This document shows, one piece after another, positions 25,629 through 31,983 of a stretch of 32,069 bases of DNA (position 1 is its first letter; every line of letters starts with the position of its first letter). This DNA is from Candidatus Margulisiibacteriota bacterium (GTDB lineage: Bacteria; Margulisbacteria; WOR-1; JAKLHX01; JBAZKV01): contig JBAZKV010000020.1 in assembly GCA_041650635.1 (NCBI GenBank), forward strand, positions 1 through 32,069. Direction: 5' to 3'. The notes below the pieces were generated by a model that did no database searches, was not told where the DNA came from, and worked only from the letters and a program-made list of their open reading frames with translations. The translations under genes and the position numbers were made by a program.

Positions 25629-25634
25629 ATTATA
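25629..25634 (-). promoter_or_regulatory. -10 element of rluE
   Basis: TATAAT on the minus strand, 10 bases before the rluE ATG, which predicts a leader of about four bases. The -35 region is not clear. Confidence 0.5.
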
Positions 25635-25660
25635 AACGACAATGTCCCGTTTTTATTGGA

Positions 25661-25688
25661 CATTGGAAATTTGTCATTGGAAATTTCC
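25661..25688. repeat. 14-base tandem duplication before tRNA-Glu
   Basis: Two adjacent copies of CATTGGAAATTTnn (25661-25674 and 25675-25688) agree in 12 of 14 bases. They fill the gap between the divergent rluE promoter and the tRNA gene. A partial third unit (ATTGGA) precedes them. Confidence 0.6.
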
Positions 25689-25692
25689 GCAT

Positions 25693-25765
25693 GGCCCTAT
25701 GGTCTAATGGTTTAGGACATGGCCCTCTCAAGGCCAAGGTACGGGTTCGATCCCCGTTAGGGCTA
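25693..25765 (+). tRNA. tRNA-Glu (anticodon CTC)
   Basis: A 73-base cloverleaf folds fully. The acceptor GGCCCTA pairs with TAGGGCT (one G-U); the D arm is GTCT/GGAC; the anticodon stem TGGCC/GGCCA has loop CTCTCAA (anticodon CTC at 25727-25729); the T arm ACGGG/CCCGT has loop TTCGATC. CCA is not encoded. It is the target site of the acquired island: foreign sequence starts at the last tRNA bases, and the recombinase frame of the opposite strand enters the gene. Confidence 0.95.
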
Positions 25766-27170
25766 GTTTACGAGATAAGCGGCTTGACGGCGTCGACAGA
25801 TGCCGGAAAGCCGCTTCATTCTTTGATGGAGCAGAAAACTTATGTTGCGCCGAAGGGTCGCGAAGCGGGCCGAAGGCGCGGTAAGGCAGTTCATCCGCGC
25901 TCTCGGAATACAATATTTTGACTTCTATTGTCTCTTTCGAATAAATGACCTTTTCGATGTGCCTTTTCAGTATCGCAAGCTTCTCATATTTATTCCTTAA
26001 CCCTGATGCTTTTATGATCTTTTCAAGGATATTCTTCAAAATATCTGGCTTGTATTGCAAAGCCGATACCTCTGGTTCGCATTCCGCAAGACCGCCCTTA
26101 TGCTTGTTGTTGAGCATAAATACCAAACTATCAAGATATTGTTGGTTATTGACAAGGTTTTGCAGGTATTCAACAATATTTCTATCCAGTCTGTCAGCAC
26201 TGACTTGTTTTGTCCCGCATATAGAACGGTCCTTTATCCGTATTGCAGAGCAGGAATAATAAAAATATCGGACTCTTTTATCACTTTTGACCCTATTTGA
26301 GAAAACGGATACCATTGTCGATCCGCATTCCTTACAAATGACAAGACCCGGAAATAATGTGTAGTTATAGCTGACGCTTCTCTTTTCCAGCTTTCCGTGA
26401 AGTTTCTGGACTTCATCGAAAACTTCTTGCGCAATTATAGGTTGATGTAGCCCCTGATAGATTGTTCCATGATAAGAAATCTTGCCGGTATAAACAATGT
26501 TCCTTAGAATCCTGAAAATAGTATTTTTTGTGAATATATTCCCTCTCCTGGTAAGGGATTTAAGATTTTTTATCTTTTTGTAAACGGCAGACAAAGATCC
26601 TGTTGAAAGATACATTTCAAACATCTTCTTGATGATCTTCGCTTCAGCCGGCTCAATAGCAAGCTTTTTGCTTTTATCTCTCACATAACCAAACGGAGTA
26701 TGTCCGCAATTCCACATTCCTTGTTTAGCTCTTTCAAACATCTTGTCGCTGATCCTCTCGCTGATAAGCTCACGCTCAAATTGCGCGAATGTGAGCATTA
26801 TATTGCGCAGCAGCCTTCCCGAAGGTGTTGAAGTATCAAATCTCTCGGTGACCGATATAAAAGTGGCCTTGTTCTGCTCCAATATCTCTATAAGCTGATA
26901 AAAATCCTTCGGAGACCTTGTTAATCTGTCTATTTTGTAAGCAATAACGGTATCTATCTTGCCGTTTTGGATCTCCCGCAGCATTTCCTGTAATTCCGGG
27001 CGGTCAATATTTGCTCCGGAATATCCTTGGTCCGAATAAACTTTGTAAATCTCAATATTATCCTGGCTTTTGATAAATGATCTTATCTTCAATTCCTGTG
27101 TCTCGCAAGAATTAAACTCAACATCGGCCTGGTCATTTGTAGAAACCCTCGTATAAATTGCAGCTTTCAT
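25728..27170 (-). CDS. Large serine recombinase, 3' end running into tRNA-Glu
   Basis: 480 residues. The N-terminal resolvase domain (about 1-150) has the catalytic Ser10 in IYTRVSTNDQ plus YSDQGYSGANIDRP and IAYKIDRLTRS. A recombinase domain follows (about 160-260), then a zinc ribbon with CKECGS, YYSCSA and CGTKQV (about 280-330), and a C-terminal coiled coil. Residues up to about 429 look genuine. The last 51 come from the repeat tail (YRAFGPLRDPSAQHKF...) and from tRNA-Glu read antisense (LTGIEPVPWP), and the TGA stop lies over the anticodon. GGAGGT precedes the ATG, which overlaps the small upstream gene (ATGA). It probably catalysed the integration of this island. Confidence 0.93.
   Translation of the reverse strand: MKAAIYTRVSTNDQADVEFNSCETQELKIRSFIKSQDNIEIYKVYSDQGYSGANIDRPELQEMLREIQNGKIDTVIAYKIDRLTRSPKDFYQLIEILEQNKATFISVTERFDTSTPSGRLLRNIMLTFAQFERELISERISDKMFERAKQGMWNCGHTPFGYVRDKSKKLAIEPAEAKIIKKMFEMYLSTGSLSAVYKKIKNLKSLTRRGNIFTKNTIFRILRNIVYTGKISYHGTIYQGLHQPIIAQEVFDEVQKLHGKLEKRSVSYNYTLFPGLVICKECGSTMVSVFSNRVKSDKRVRYFYYSCSAIRIKDRSICGTKQVSADRLDRNIVEYLQNLVNNQQYLDSLVFMLNNKHKGGLAECEPEVSALQYKPDILKNILEKIIKASGLRNKYEKLAILKRHIEKVIYSKETIEVKILYSESADELPYRAFGPLRDPSAQHKFSAPSKNEAAFRHLSTPSSRLSRKLALTGIEPVPWP
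25762..25969 (-). repeat. Left copy of the 208-base inverted repeat
   Basis: It pairs with 28179-28386 in inverted orientation. The inner-flank part (25762-25888) matches at about 125 of 127 positions by hand alignment and carries hairpins: AGCGGCTT against AAGCCGCT, and GCGCC against GGCGC. The other part (25889-25969), which codes for the recombinase C-terminus, is only about 85% identical. The repeat starts at GCTAG, the last tRNA bases plus one. Confidence 0.9.
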
Positions 27171-27361
27171 GATTGTTTACCTCCTTTTATGGTAATTAAG
27201 TCTTTCAGTTCTTTGATCAAAATATTATGAGATTTGTATTTGCTTAATTTTTCTATGTAATCAAGAAATCTATTACATGATACTTTCACGGAATTACTGC
27301 AAGGATCAGAGGGATCACCTATCGGACAATAACAGCACGGATAAATTGGATATATTGGCAT
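27167..27361 (-). CDS. 64-residue Cys-rich peptide between the SLOG and recombinase genes
   Basis: Starts MPIYPIYPCCYCPIGDPSDP and continues with two further Cys and a basic helical second half (DYIEKLSKYKSHNILIKELK). Five Cys in the first 30 residues suggest a small zinc-binding fold. GGGGGTGAT precedes the ATG, which lies 2 bases after the stop of the SLOG gene; its stop overlaps the recombinase ATG by 4 bases. The position suggests an accessory factor of the recombinase, perhaps a directionality factor. I do not recognise a family. Confidence 0.65.
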   Translation of the reverse strand: MPIYPIYPCCYCPIGDPSDPCSNSVKVSCNRFLDYIEKLSKYKSHNILIKELKDLITIKGGKQS

Positions 27362-27363
27362 AA

Positions 27364-27891
27364 CTAGATCACCCCCTTTGTATTAAAGACATAACAACGG
27401 CGGGCCAGATCAGGAGGGAGGCAAGCCCCGCCGCCACAAAGGAACACAATGACCGGGATACCACGGGAAACAGCCTGACGGATGGTATAAAGAGAACCCC
27501 TGGACGCACCATGGAGGAAAGCAACAAGCACAGAGGAACCGGAAACCAAACGCCTATTGCGGCCAAGAAGAGCAGAAACAGCAACGGAACGAGGAGACCC
27601 GGCAGAAGCAGAACCCCAAACCACCTGACCACCGGCCGCAATGAACCGCTCAATATCAGGCTGGACTGATGAAGGAAAACCCGAAACAGAAGACCAAGCC
27701 GAATAAACAACACAGCGAGAAGAAGCACCGTGACGCAGAACAGCAGACAAAGCAAATGAATCAGCCCCCACTGCCCCACCGGAAGCCACAGAATAGCCGC
27801 GGGACAGGAACAAAGCCACAACCTGATCAACAAGCGGAGCAAAACGGACAGGAAGAGAACGGGAACCGACAACACCAACAAAATGACACAT
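27364..27891 (-). CDS. SLOG/DprA-like Rossmann protein
   Basis: 175 residues from the ATG at 27891, set by AAGGAGG 8 bases upstream; the longer frame from 27966 has no such site. The N-terminal GVVGSRSLPV, then GYSVASGGAVGADSFA, and the later VLVAFLHGASRGSLYTIRQAVSRGIPVIVF are the nucleotide-binding pattern of the DprA/SLOG superfamily. It lacks the extra domains of true DprA, so it is better viewed as a stand-alone SLOG sensor. Composition is extreme: one Lys and one Glu in 175 residues, very Ser/Val/Gly/Arg-rich, with a pyrimidine-rich coding strand unlike the recombinase next to it. It heads a three-gene unit with the Cys-rich peptide and the recombinase. Confidence 0.75.
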   Translation of the reverse strand: MCHFVGVVGSRSLPVRFAPLVDQVVALFLSRGYSVASGGAVGADSFALSAVLRHGASSRCVVYSAWSSVSGFPSSVQPDIERFIAAGGQVVWGSASAGSPRSVAVSALLGRNRRLVSGSSVLVAFLHGASRGSLYTIRQAVSRGIPVIVFLCGGGACLPPDLARRCYVFNTKGVI

Positions 27892-27916
27892 ATGTGACAC
27901 CTCCTTGAGATTCAAG

Positions 27917-27938
27917 TAGCATTTCCCCGCCGCTGTCA
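27917..27938 (+). repeat. Left arm of the inner inverted repeat
   Basis: TAGCATTTCCCCGC followed by CGCTGTCA; it pairs with 28096-28122, which has a 5-base insert in the middle. It lies 26 bases upstream of the SLOG start, at a plausible operator or promoter position. Confidence 0.65.
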
Positions 27939-28094
27939 CCCGTAGCGCGGCGAGTCTGCGAGCCAAAGCGGAGGGGCGGAAGGAGACCGAGCGAGCCTGA
28001 GCTATATGTCTCCTTATCGCGAAGGCGAGTGGAGGGCGACTGGAGCAGGGAGCGGAGCTTCTAAAAATATATAATGCGTAGCTGCGAAGCGACC

Positions 28095-28123
28095 TTGACA
28101 GCGAAAAAGCGGGGAAATGCTAT
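28095..28123 (+). promoter_or_regulatory. Possible rightward promoter in the right arm of the inner repeat
   Basis: TTGACA at 28095-28100 with TGCTAT at 28118-28123 (17 bases). The -35 is consensus but the -10 is poor. The right arm of the inner inverted repeat (28096-28122) overlaps it, so it could equally be a protein-binding palindrome. Confidence 0.35.
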
Positions 28124-28135
28124 CATGGAAAAACA

Positions 28136-28386
28136 GGAGAAGCTACTTAATAGATAGCAATGATCCTTGGATAAGATTTGAAAAGGCACATCGGAAAGTG
28201 GCATTTATTCGACAGAGGCAATAGAAGTCATATATTGGATTCCGAGAGCAAGGATGAAATGCCTTACCGCGCCTTCGGCCCGCTTCGCGACCCTTCGGCG
28301 CAACATAAGTTTTCTGCTCCAACAAAGAATGAAGCGGCTTTCCGGCATCTATCGACGCCGTCAAGCCGCTTATCTCGTAAACTAGC
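28136..28386 (+). pseudogene. Remnant 3' end of a second serine recombinase
   Basis: Read on the plus strand it matches the last ~28 genuine codons of the recombinase at 25728 (compare KRHIEKVIYSKETIEV with KRHIGK...), with at least one frameshift. The same tail follows (PYRAFGPLRDPSAQHKFSAP). An 8-base GAGAAGCT match farther upstream, separated by extra sequence, suggests more decayed gene. Everything coding for catalysis is gone. Confidence 0.75.
28179..28386 (+). repeat. Right copy of the 208-base inverted repeat
   Basis: The inverted partner of 25762-25969. It ends in CTAGC at 28382-28386, the complement of the tRNA-proximal GCTAG of the left copy. Beyond it there is no tRNA-like sequence, only a GC-rich hairpin. 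Confidence 0.9.
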
Positions 28387-28389
28387 TCG

Positions 28390-28434
28390 TGCGGGACGCC
28401 CCCGCGCCATATCCCTTATATGGCCGGCGCGCAC
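28390..28434. other. GC-rich compound hairpin next to the right repeat
   Basis: An outer GTGCG/CGCAC stem (28390-28394 and 28430-28434) encloses an inner GCCATAT/ATATGGC stem with loop CCCTT. No T-tract follows, so it is not a standard terminator. It could be a recombination-site structure or a small RNA fragment. Confidence 0.5.
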
Positions 28435-28468
28435 CTTAGCCCCCACTCTAATAATTGCGCCGGCCAAC

Positions 28469-28496
28469 TTGACAAACTTTATATGAATGTTATAAT
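28469..28496 (+). promoter_or_regulatory. Consensus promoter of the HTH-GHKL operon
   Basis: Perfect TTGACA (28469-28474) and TATAAT (28491-28496) with a 16-base spacer. The predicted start near 28503 leaves a leader of about 40 bases with AAAGGAGG before the ATG at 28542. This is a strong sigma70 promoter of a style different from the host genes. Confidence 0.85.
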
Positions 28497-28541
28497 ATGT
28501 TAATATCAGTTAGTTTTGGTAATATGTTAAAGGAGGTTAAT

Positions 28542-30266
28542 ATGGAAAACACGGAGAGCGTCATATCTACAGAAGAAGCTTGTAAACTATTAGGAATTAC
28601 TCGGCAAACTTTATATAAACTGTCAGAGAGCGGCAAAATCCCCGGAAGAAAGGTTGGATCTAAATACAAATTTGTTAAAGACTCTATTCTCGACTATCTT
28701 CACCATAAAGACCCTTCAGAGTCCACAGATTTAAAAGACTATAAAGTTTGGGAATTGAAAGGAGATTTTGCCACAATCGGAATCAAGAAAATGGCAAAAA
28801 GGACCTTTCAAGAACTCGCCTCCAACATAGAAGAATTGATAGTAAATGCTTATGATGCAGATGCGACATCAGTTCAAGTCATATTAGATTACGATAAAAA
28901 TGCATTGAACATCATTGATGACGGTAATGGGATGGACGAGGAAGCCCTCGCCTCTTATGTAATTTATGGCGAAAGCAAAAAGACTTCAAATTCAAGATCT
29001 CCAAAATACTCAAGAGCTCCTATTGGTGAGTATGGAATGGGCGGAAAATTGGCAATTACCAACATATGTAAAATATGCAAGATTATTACGAGAAAAGCGA
29101 GCCAGGAGCATATTTTTAATATGAATAGAGCTGAATTGGATAAAGCTAAATATGTGAGCGCAATTCGCAGTAAAGTATTTACAAAGAAATGCAACAAAGA
29201 TTTACATGGGACTTCTATTTACATGGAACAATTGAATTCGAAGAATATTGATTCGGATCGCTTAATTGAACGTTTTGCGAATAAAATGCCTAAAAGCCAA
29301 AACTTTAAAATCACTGTAACAACTATTAAGGATGGCGACAAGAAAGAAGTTGAAATCGAAGAACCTACTTTTGAATATGATGAGAAGTTTGAGTTCGAAG
29401 AGAATCTAAAGCTAATTGGAAGCGTAAAGCTAATCATTTATTTTACCAAAGAGCCCATTCCCGCAACAAAACAAGGCATTTGGACTAGAGTAAATGGCAG
29501 AATCGTCAATGAAAAAGCTGAGTGGTTCGATCTATTTAGAGCAACATCAGGAACAAGATATAGATACCGATTATACGGTTATGGAGAGGCCGATGGTTTG
29601 AAGGATTTTGTCACCTTCGCAAAGAATGATTTTGTCGATTGCCCGGAATTTAAAGAATATTGGGATTTTGGCCATAAATCTATCACAAAAGTTCAAAACA
29701 CTCTATTAAAAAAGGATGAGAACACAAAAAAGGAACTAGATAGACATTTAGTCAAAAGAGTGGAGAAAGAGGTAAATGACATCGTGTCTAAGCTTGATGA
29801 CCCCCAAACTATGGGCGATCTAGAAGCCAAAATCAAAAAAGAGTACACAAAAGAAATTGAAAATGCACCTGACAATCCATTCCCAAATCTGGATAAAGTC
29901 GAGGAAGAAGCAAAGAAAGTTGCCGGAATTGTAAAACGAGGCAAAGATAAAAGGGAAAGAAGAAACCAAAGTCTTACTAAAAGCGACAAAATGACTTATT
30001 CTGGCAAAAATTACAACATTAACACCGTAGACATGTCGGGAACTGGCGATCTCGTTAAATTCTCAAAAGAGAATAATTTAATCGAAATTAACGAAAGACA
30101 TGATTTTTATATTAAAGCTTCGAAAGACAATTATTTGGATAGCCTTGTCCGTGATATTGCATTTACTGAGATTTCCAATGATTACGCTGAGGGAAATATG
30201 GTAATATTTGACCGAATATATAATGAACTTGCGAAGATTGCGAGCCAGAAGATTATTAATATTTAA
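28542..30266 (+). CDS. HTH_17-GHKL (Hsp90/MORC-like) ATPase fusion protein
   Basis: 574 residues from the ATG at 28542 with AAAGGAGGT before it; an upstream in-frame ATG at 28497 would sit in the promoter. Residues 9-55 form an excisionase/MerR-like helix-turn-helix (STEEACKLLGITRQTLYKLSESGKIPGRKVGSKYKF). A GHKL ATPase module follows. The N box is ELIVNAYDADA (Glu98, Asn102), G1 is IIDDGNGMD (Asp127, Gly130) and G2 is APIGEYGMGGKLA (162-171). A second domain (about 280-370) contains the IYFTKEPIPATKQGIWTRVNGRIV stretch typical of Hsp90/MORC/MutL-type transducers. A charged coiled-coil region (about 390-490) follows. No nuclease motif is seen. It is AT-rich and foreign to the host. Role unknown; DNA-directed conformational ATPase, possibly defensive. 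Confidence 0.8.
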   Translation: MENTESVISTEEACKLLGITRQTLYKLSESGKIPGRKVGSKYKFVKDSILDYLHHKDPSESTDLKDYKVWELKGDFATIGIKKMAKRTFQELASNIEELIVNAYDADATSVQVILDYDKNALNIIDDGNGMDEEALASYVIYGESKKTSNSRSPKYSRAPIGEYGMGGKLAITNICKICKIITRKASQEHIFNMNRAELDKAKYVSAIRSKVFTKKCNKDLHGTSIYMEQLNSKNIDSDRLIERFANKMPKSQNFKITVTTIKDGDKKEVEIEEPTFEYDEKFEFEENLKLIGSVKLIIYFTKEPIPATKQGIWTRVNGRIVNEKAEWFDLFRATSGTRYRYRLYGYGEADGLKDFVTFAKNDFVDCPEFKEYWDFGHKSITKVQNTLLKKDENTKKELDRHLVKRVEKEVNDIVSKLDDPQTMGDLEAKIKKEYTKEIENAPDNPFPNLDKVEEEAKKVAGIVKRGKDKRERRNQSLTKSDKMTYSGKNYNINTVDMSGTGDLVKFSKENNLIEINERHDFYIKASKDNYLDSLVRDIAFTEISNDYAEGNMVIFDRIYNELAKIASQKIINI

Positions 30267-30278
30267 ACAGCATATTCT

Positions 30279-31262
30279 ATGAGAATATCTAAAAGACGCA
30301 AGAAAGAAATCAGGAACATTATAAAGTTATGGAGAATACACTTTTCACTAATAAGAGTTGCAGACATGTTAGGGCTCCCCTATCAATATGTTTTAAAGCT
30401 ACTTAGGGCCGAAACAGGCGCTTATAGTGTATCAGCCTTAAAGAAAGTTTATAAGATAAAACGACCTCTCAGAAACAGCACTAGCGAAAAACTTATTAAA
30501 GTAAAATCACTATACGATCAACTTCATACACTACAAAAAGTGGCCGATGAACTTGGCGTTACAAGGGAAAGAATAAGGCAACTGCTCAATAAGGGCGAAA
30601 AACAAGGGCTTTACGAATATGAGTTGCATAGGGATAAAAGATTCAATGAATTAATAAGTAATTACGGAAGAGACACTATTATTGAAGAAATTAAGCACGA
30701 GATAAGCCCGCCAAAGATATGCTCCACTCTAAATATTCATATTGATGATTTTAGAAAGCTACTAAAGCATTACGACATTGACACCAAAGATTATCGCGAC
30801 TTGGCAAGGAGAAGTAAATGCTTAAAAGAGTACTCAAAAATTGTTGATGAATTAGGCACTCATCCAACTACAACAGAAATGAATTTGCGGCCGTCATGGC
30901 GCGCTATTTGGGCAAGGATTGATCGGTATTGGGGCAGTATTGAAAGTTTTAGAAAAGAATATGGAATTGAAAGGCCTAAGCATAGAATACATGCCAACAC
31001 TTTAGCCAGTTTTCAAAATAACATAATCAAAAATAAAGAAAACAAAAGAATCAAGATGAACAATCTTATCAACCAAATTTGCGTTCGCGGTCCTATTGGA
31101 ATCAGTGAGATATGTGCCGCAATTGGCATTAGCACACAATCAGCCGCAAATTACATTAAAGAATTGCTTTTCAACAAAACAATTGCAAAACAGGGCGCCG
31201 GCAGAAACACGAAATACATTATGTCCATTGTTGCAGCAAATCAGACAGCTTTGCCATTTTAG
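30279..31262 (+). CDS. Multi-HTH DNA-binding protein with HNH_repeat-like segment
   Basis: 327 residues beginning 12 bases after the GHKL gene. It is a string of small helical DNA-binding units: a first HTH near 20-45 (RVADMLGLPYQYVLKLL), a sigma-region-4-like HTH near 85-105 (KVADELGVTRERIRQLLNKG), and a third near 130-160. Then comes a segment near 185-230 (YSKIVDELGTHPTTTEMN...WGSIESFRKEYGI) like the homing-endonuclease-associated repeat, and a C-terminal winged helix (ISEICAAIGISTQSAANYIKEL). No nuclease catalytic residues are evident. It may give sequence specificity to its neighbour. No clear Shine-Dalgarno; translation may be coupled. Confidence 0.65.
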   Translation: MRISKRRKKEIRNIIKLWRIHFSLIRVADMLGLPYQYVLKLLRAETGAYSVSALKKVYKIKRPLRNSTSEKLIKVKSLYDQLHTLQKVADELGVTRERIRQLLNKGEKQGLYEYELHRDKRFNELISNYGRDTIIEEIKHEISPPKICSTLNIHIDDFRKLLKHYDIDTKDYRDLARRSKCLKEYSKIVDELGTHPTTTEMNLRPSWRAIWARIDRYWGSIESFRKEYGIERPKHRIHANTLASFQNNIIKNKENKRIKMNNLINQICVRGPIGISEICAAIGISTQSAANYIKELLFNKTIAKQGAGRNTKYIMSIVAANQTALPF

Positions 31263-31320
31263 CAAATATTGAAAAGATGATATTTTTCAACATCCACAAT
31301 AAAAGAAGAAGAACTATATT

Positions 31321-31983
31321 ATGGGACCAATATTAATATTTGACAAATCAACATTACAGAGCTTAAGCCCGGATGAGTCAGTTTGGCTTGACAATTTTTT
31401 TCTAACAAATATTACACCTCTGTTTTTTATTGAAACATTAGCTGATTTGGAAAATGAAATTAGAAAAGGACGATCTCCGGCCCAAGTCGTTGGAAGCATC
31501 GCATATAAGACTCCTGATACAGGGTCAAAGATGAATGCACATCATACAACAATGCTTTTTAATGAACTAATAGGCAATGTTTCAATCGATATAAATGATA
31601 ATCGCCCAAGGATTCCTGGTGGGAAGATAACGACTTTAGGGGGTGAATCTGGGGTGGTGATAGAACAATCCCCGGAAGAAGAGGCTTTTCATAGATGGCA
31701 AAAAGGTGAATTTCTGGATTTAGAAAGACAAATTGCTAAACAGTGGCGGAATGATTTAATAAATACAAATTACGATGAGATTTGTGCCCCATTCAAAGAA
31801 ATCTTCACACACCACAAGAAGCCAACCACTTTAACAGATATCAAGATTATTGCCGACATGTTTATTCGCGAGACTTCTAGAGAAAAATTAATACAATATG
31901 GTCTTGGCATTTTAGGAATTTCAGATACTTACAAAGGCAGAATGGCATGTACCCCTTATACTAGACAAGTAGTTTCAGTATAA
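31321..31983 (+). CDS. Hypothetical protein, probably truncated by an insertion sequence
   Basis: 220 residues. It starts ILIFDKSTLQSLSPDESVWL, then has NITPLFFIETLADLE and RSPAQVVGSIAYKTPD. I recall this opening from uncharacterised proteins of about 350 residues; that recollection is not verified. The acidic residues after hydrophobic strands (IFDK, FIETLADLE) resemble a PIN-like nuclease start, but this is weak. Near Lys205 the text changes to ACTPYTRQVVSV and stops. That coincides with TGTACCCC at 31948, the likely left end of an insertion sequence. It lies 58 bases after the multi-HTH gene, in the same direction. Confidence 0.55.
   Translation: MGPILIFDKSTLQSLSPDESVWLDNFFLTNITPLFFIETLADLENEIRKGRSPAQVVGSIAYKTPDTGSKMNAHHTTMLFNELIGNVSIDINDNRPRIPGGKITTLGGESGVVIEQSPEEEAFHRWQKGEFLDLERQIAKQWRNDLINTNYDEICAPFKEIFTHHKKPTTLTDIKIIADMFIRETSREKLIQYGLGILGISDTYKGRMACTPYTRQVVSV

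Larger units (their letters stand above)
27892..28178. other. Non-coding purine-biased, hairpin-rich spacer
   Basis: No credible gene. The plus strand has runs of GGAG/GCGAG-like words. A perfect 8-bp stem, AAGGAGAC with GTCTCCTT, lies near 27979-28016. A shorter inverted repeat flanks the middle (27917-27938 against 28096-28122). It may hold the control region of the SLOG operon or a structured RNA. Confidence 0.5.

Noticed and set aside
25607..25921. 104-residue plus-strand frame across tRNA-Glu
   Set aside because: It reads through the tRNA and the repeat tail; the translation (YEISGLTASTDAGKPLHSL) is the opposite strand of the recombinase tail.
27369..27881. 170-residue hydrophobic minus-strand frame over the SLOG-like gene
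   Set aside because: Leu-rich out-of-frame translation of a pyrimidine-rich gene; it has no Shine-Dalgarno, and the SLOG frame has clear motifs.
28125..28157. 10-codon frame after the TTGACA at 28095
   Set aside because: Too short, no Shine-Dalgarno, and inside a decaying recombinase region.
28390..28434. tRNA or terminator at the right repeat border
   Set aside because: It forms a compound hairpin, but lacks a T-loop motif, an anticodon arm and a T-tract.
28178..28486. 102-residue plus-strand frame over the right repeat
   Set aside because: It is the frameshifted recombinase remnant plus the repeat tail, without a start signal; I list it as a pseudogene and not as a gene.
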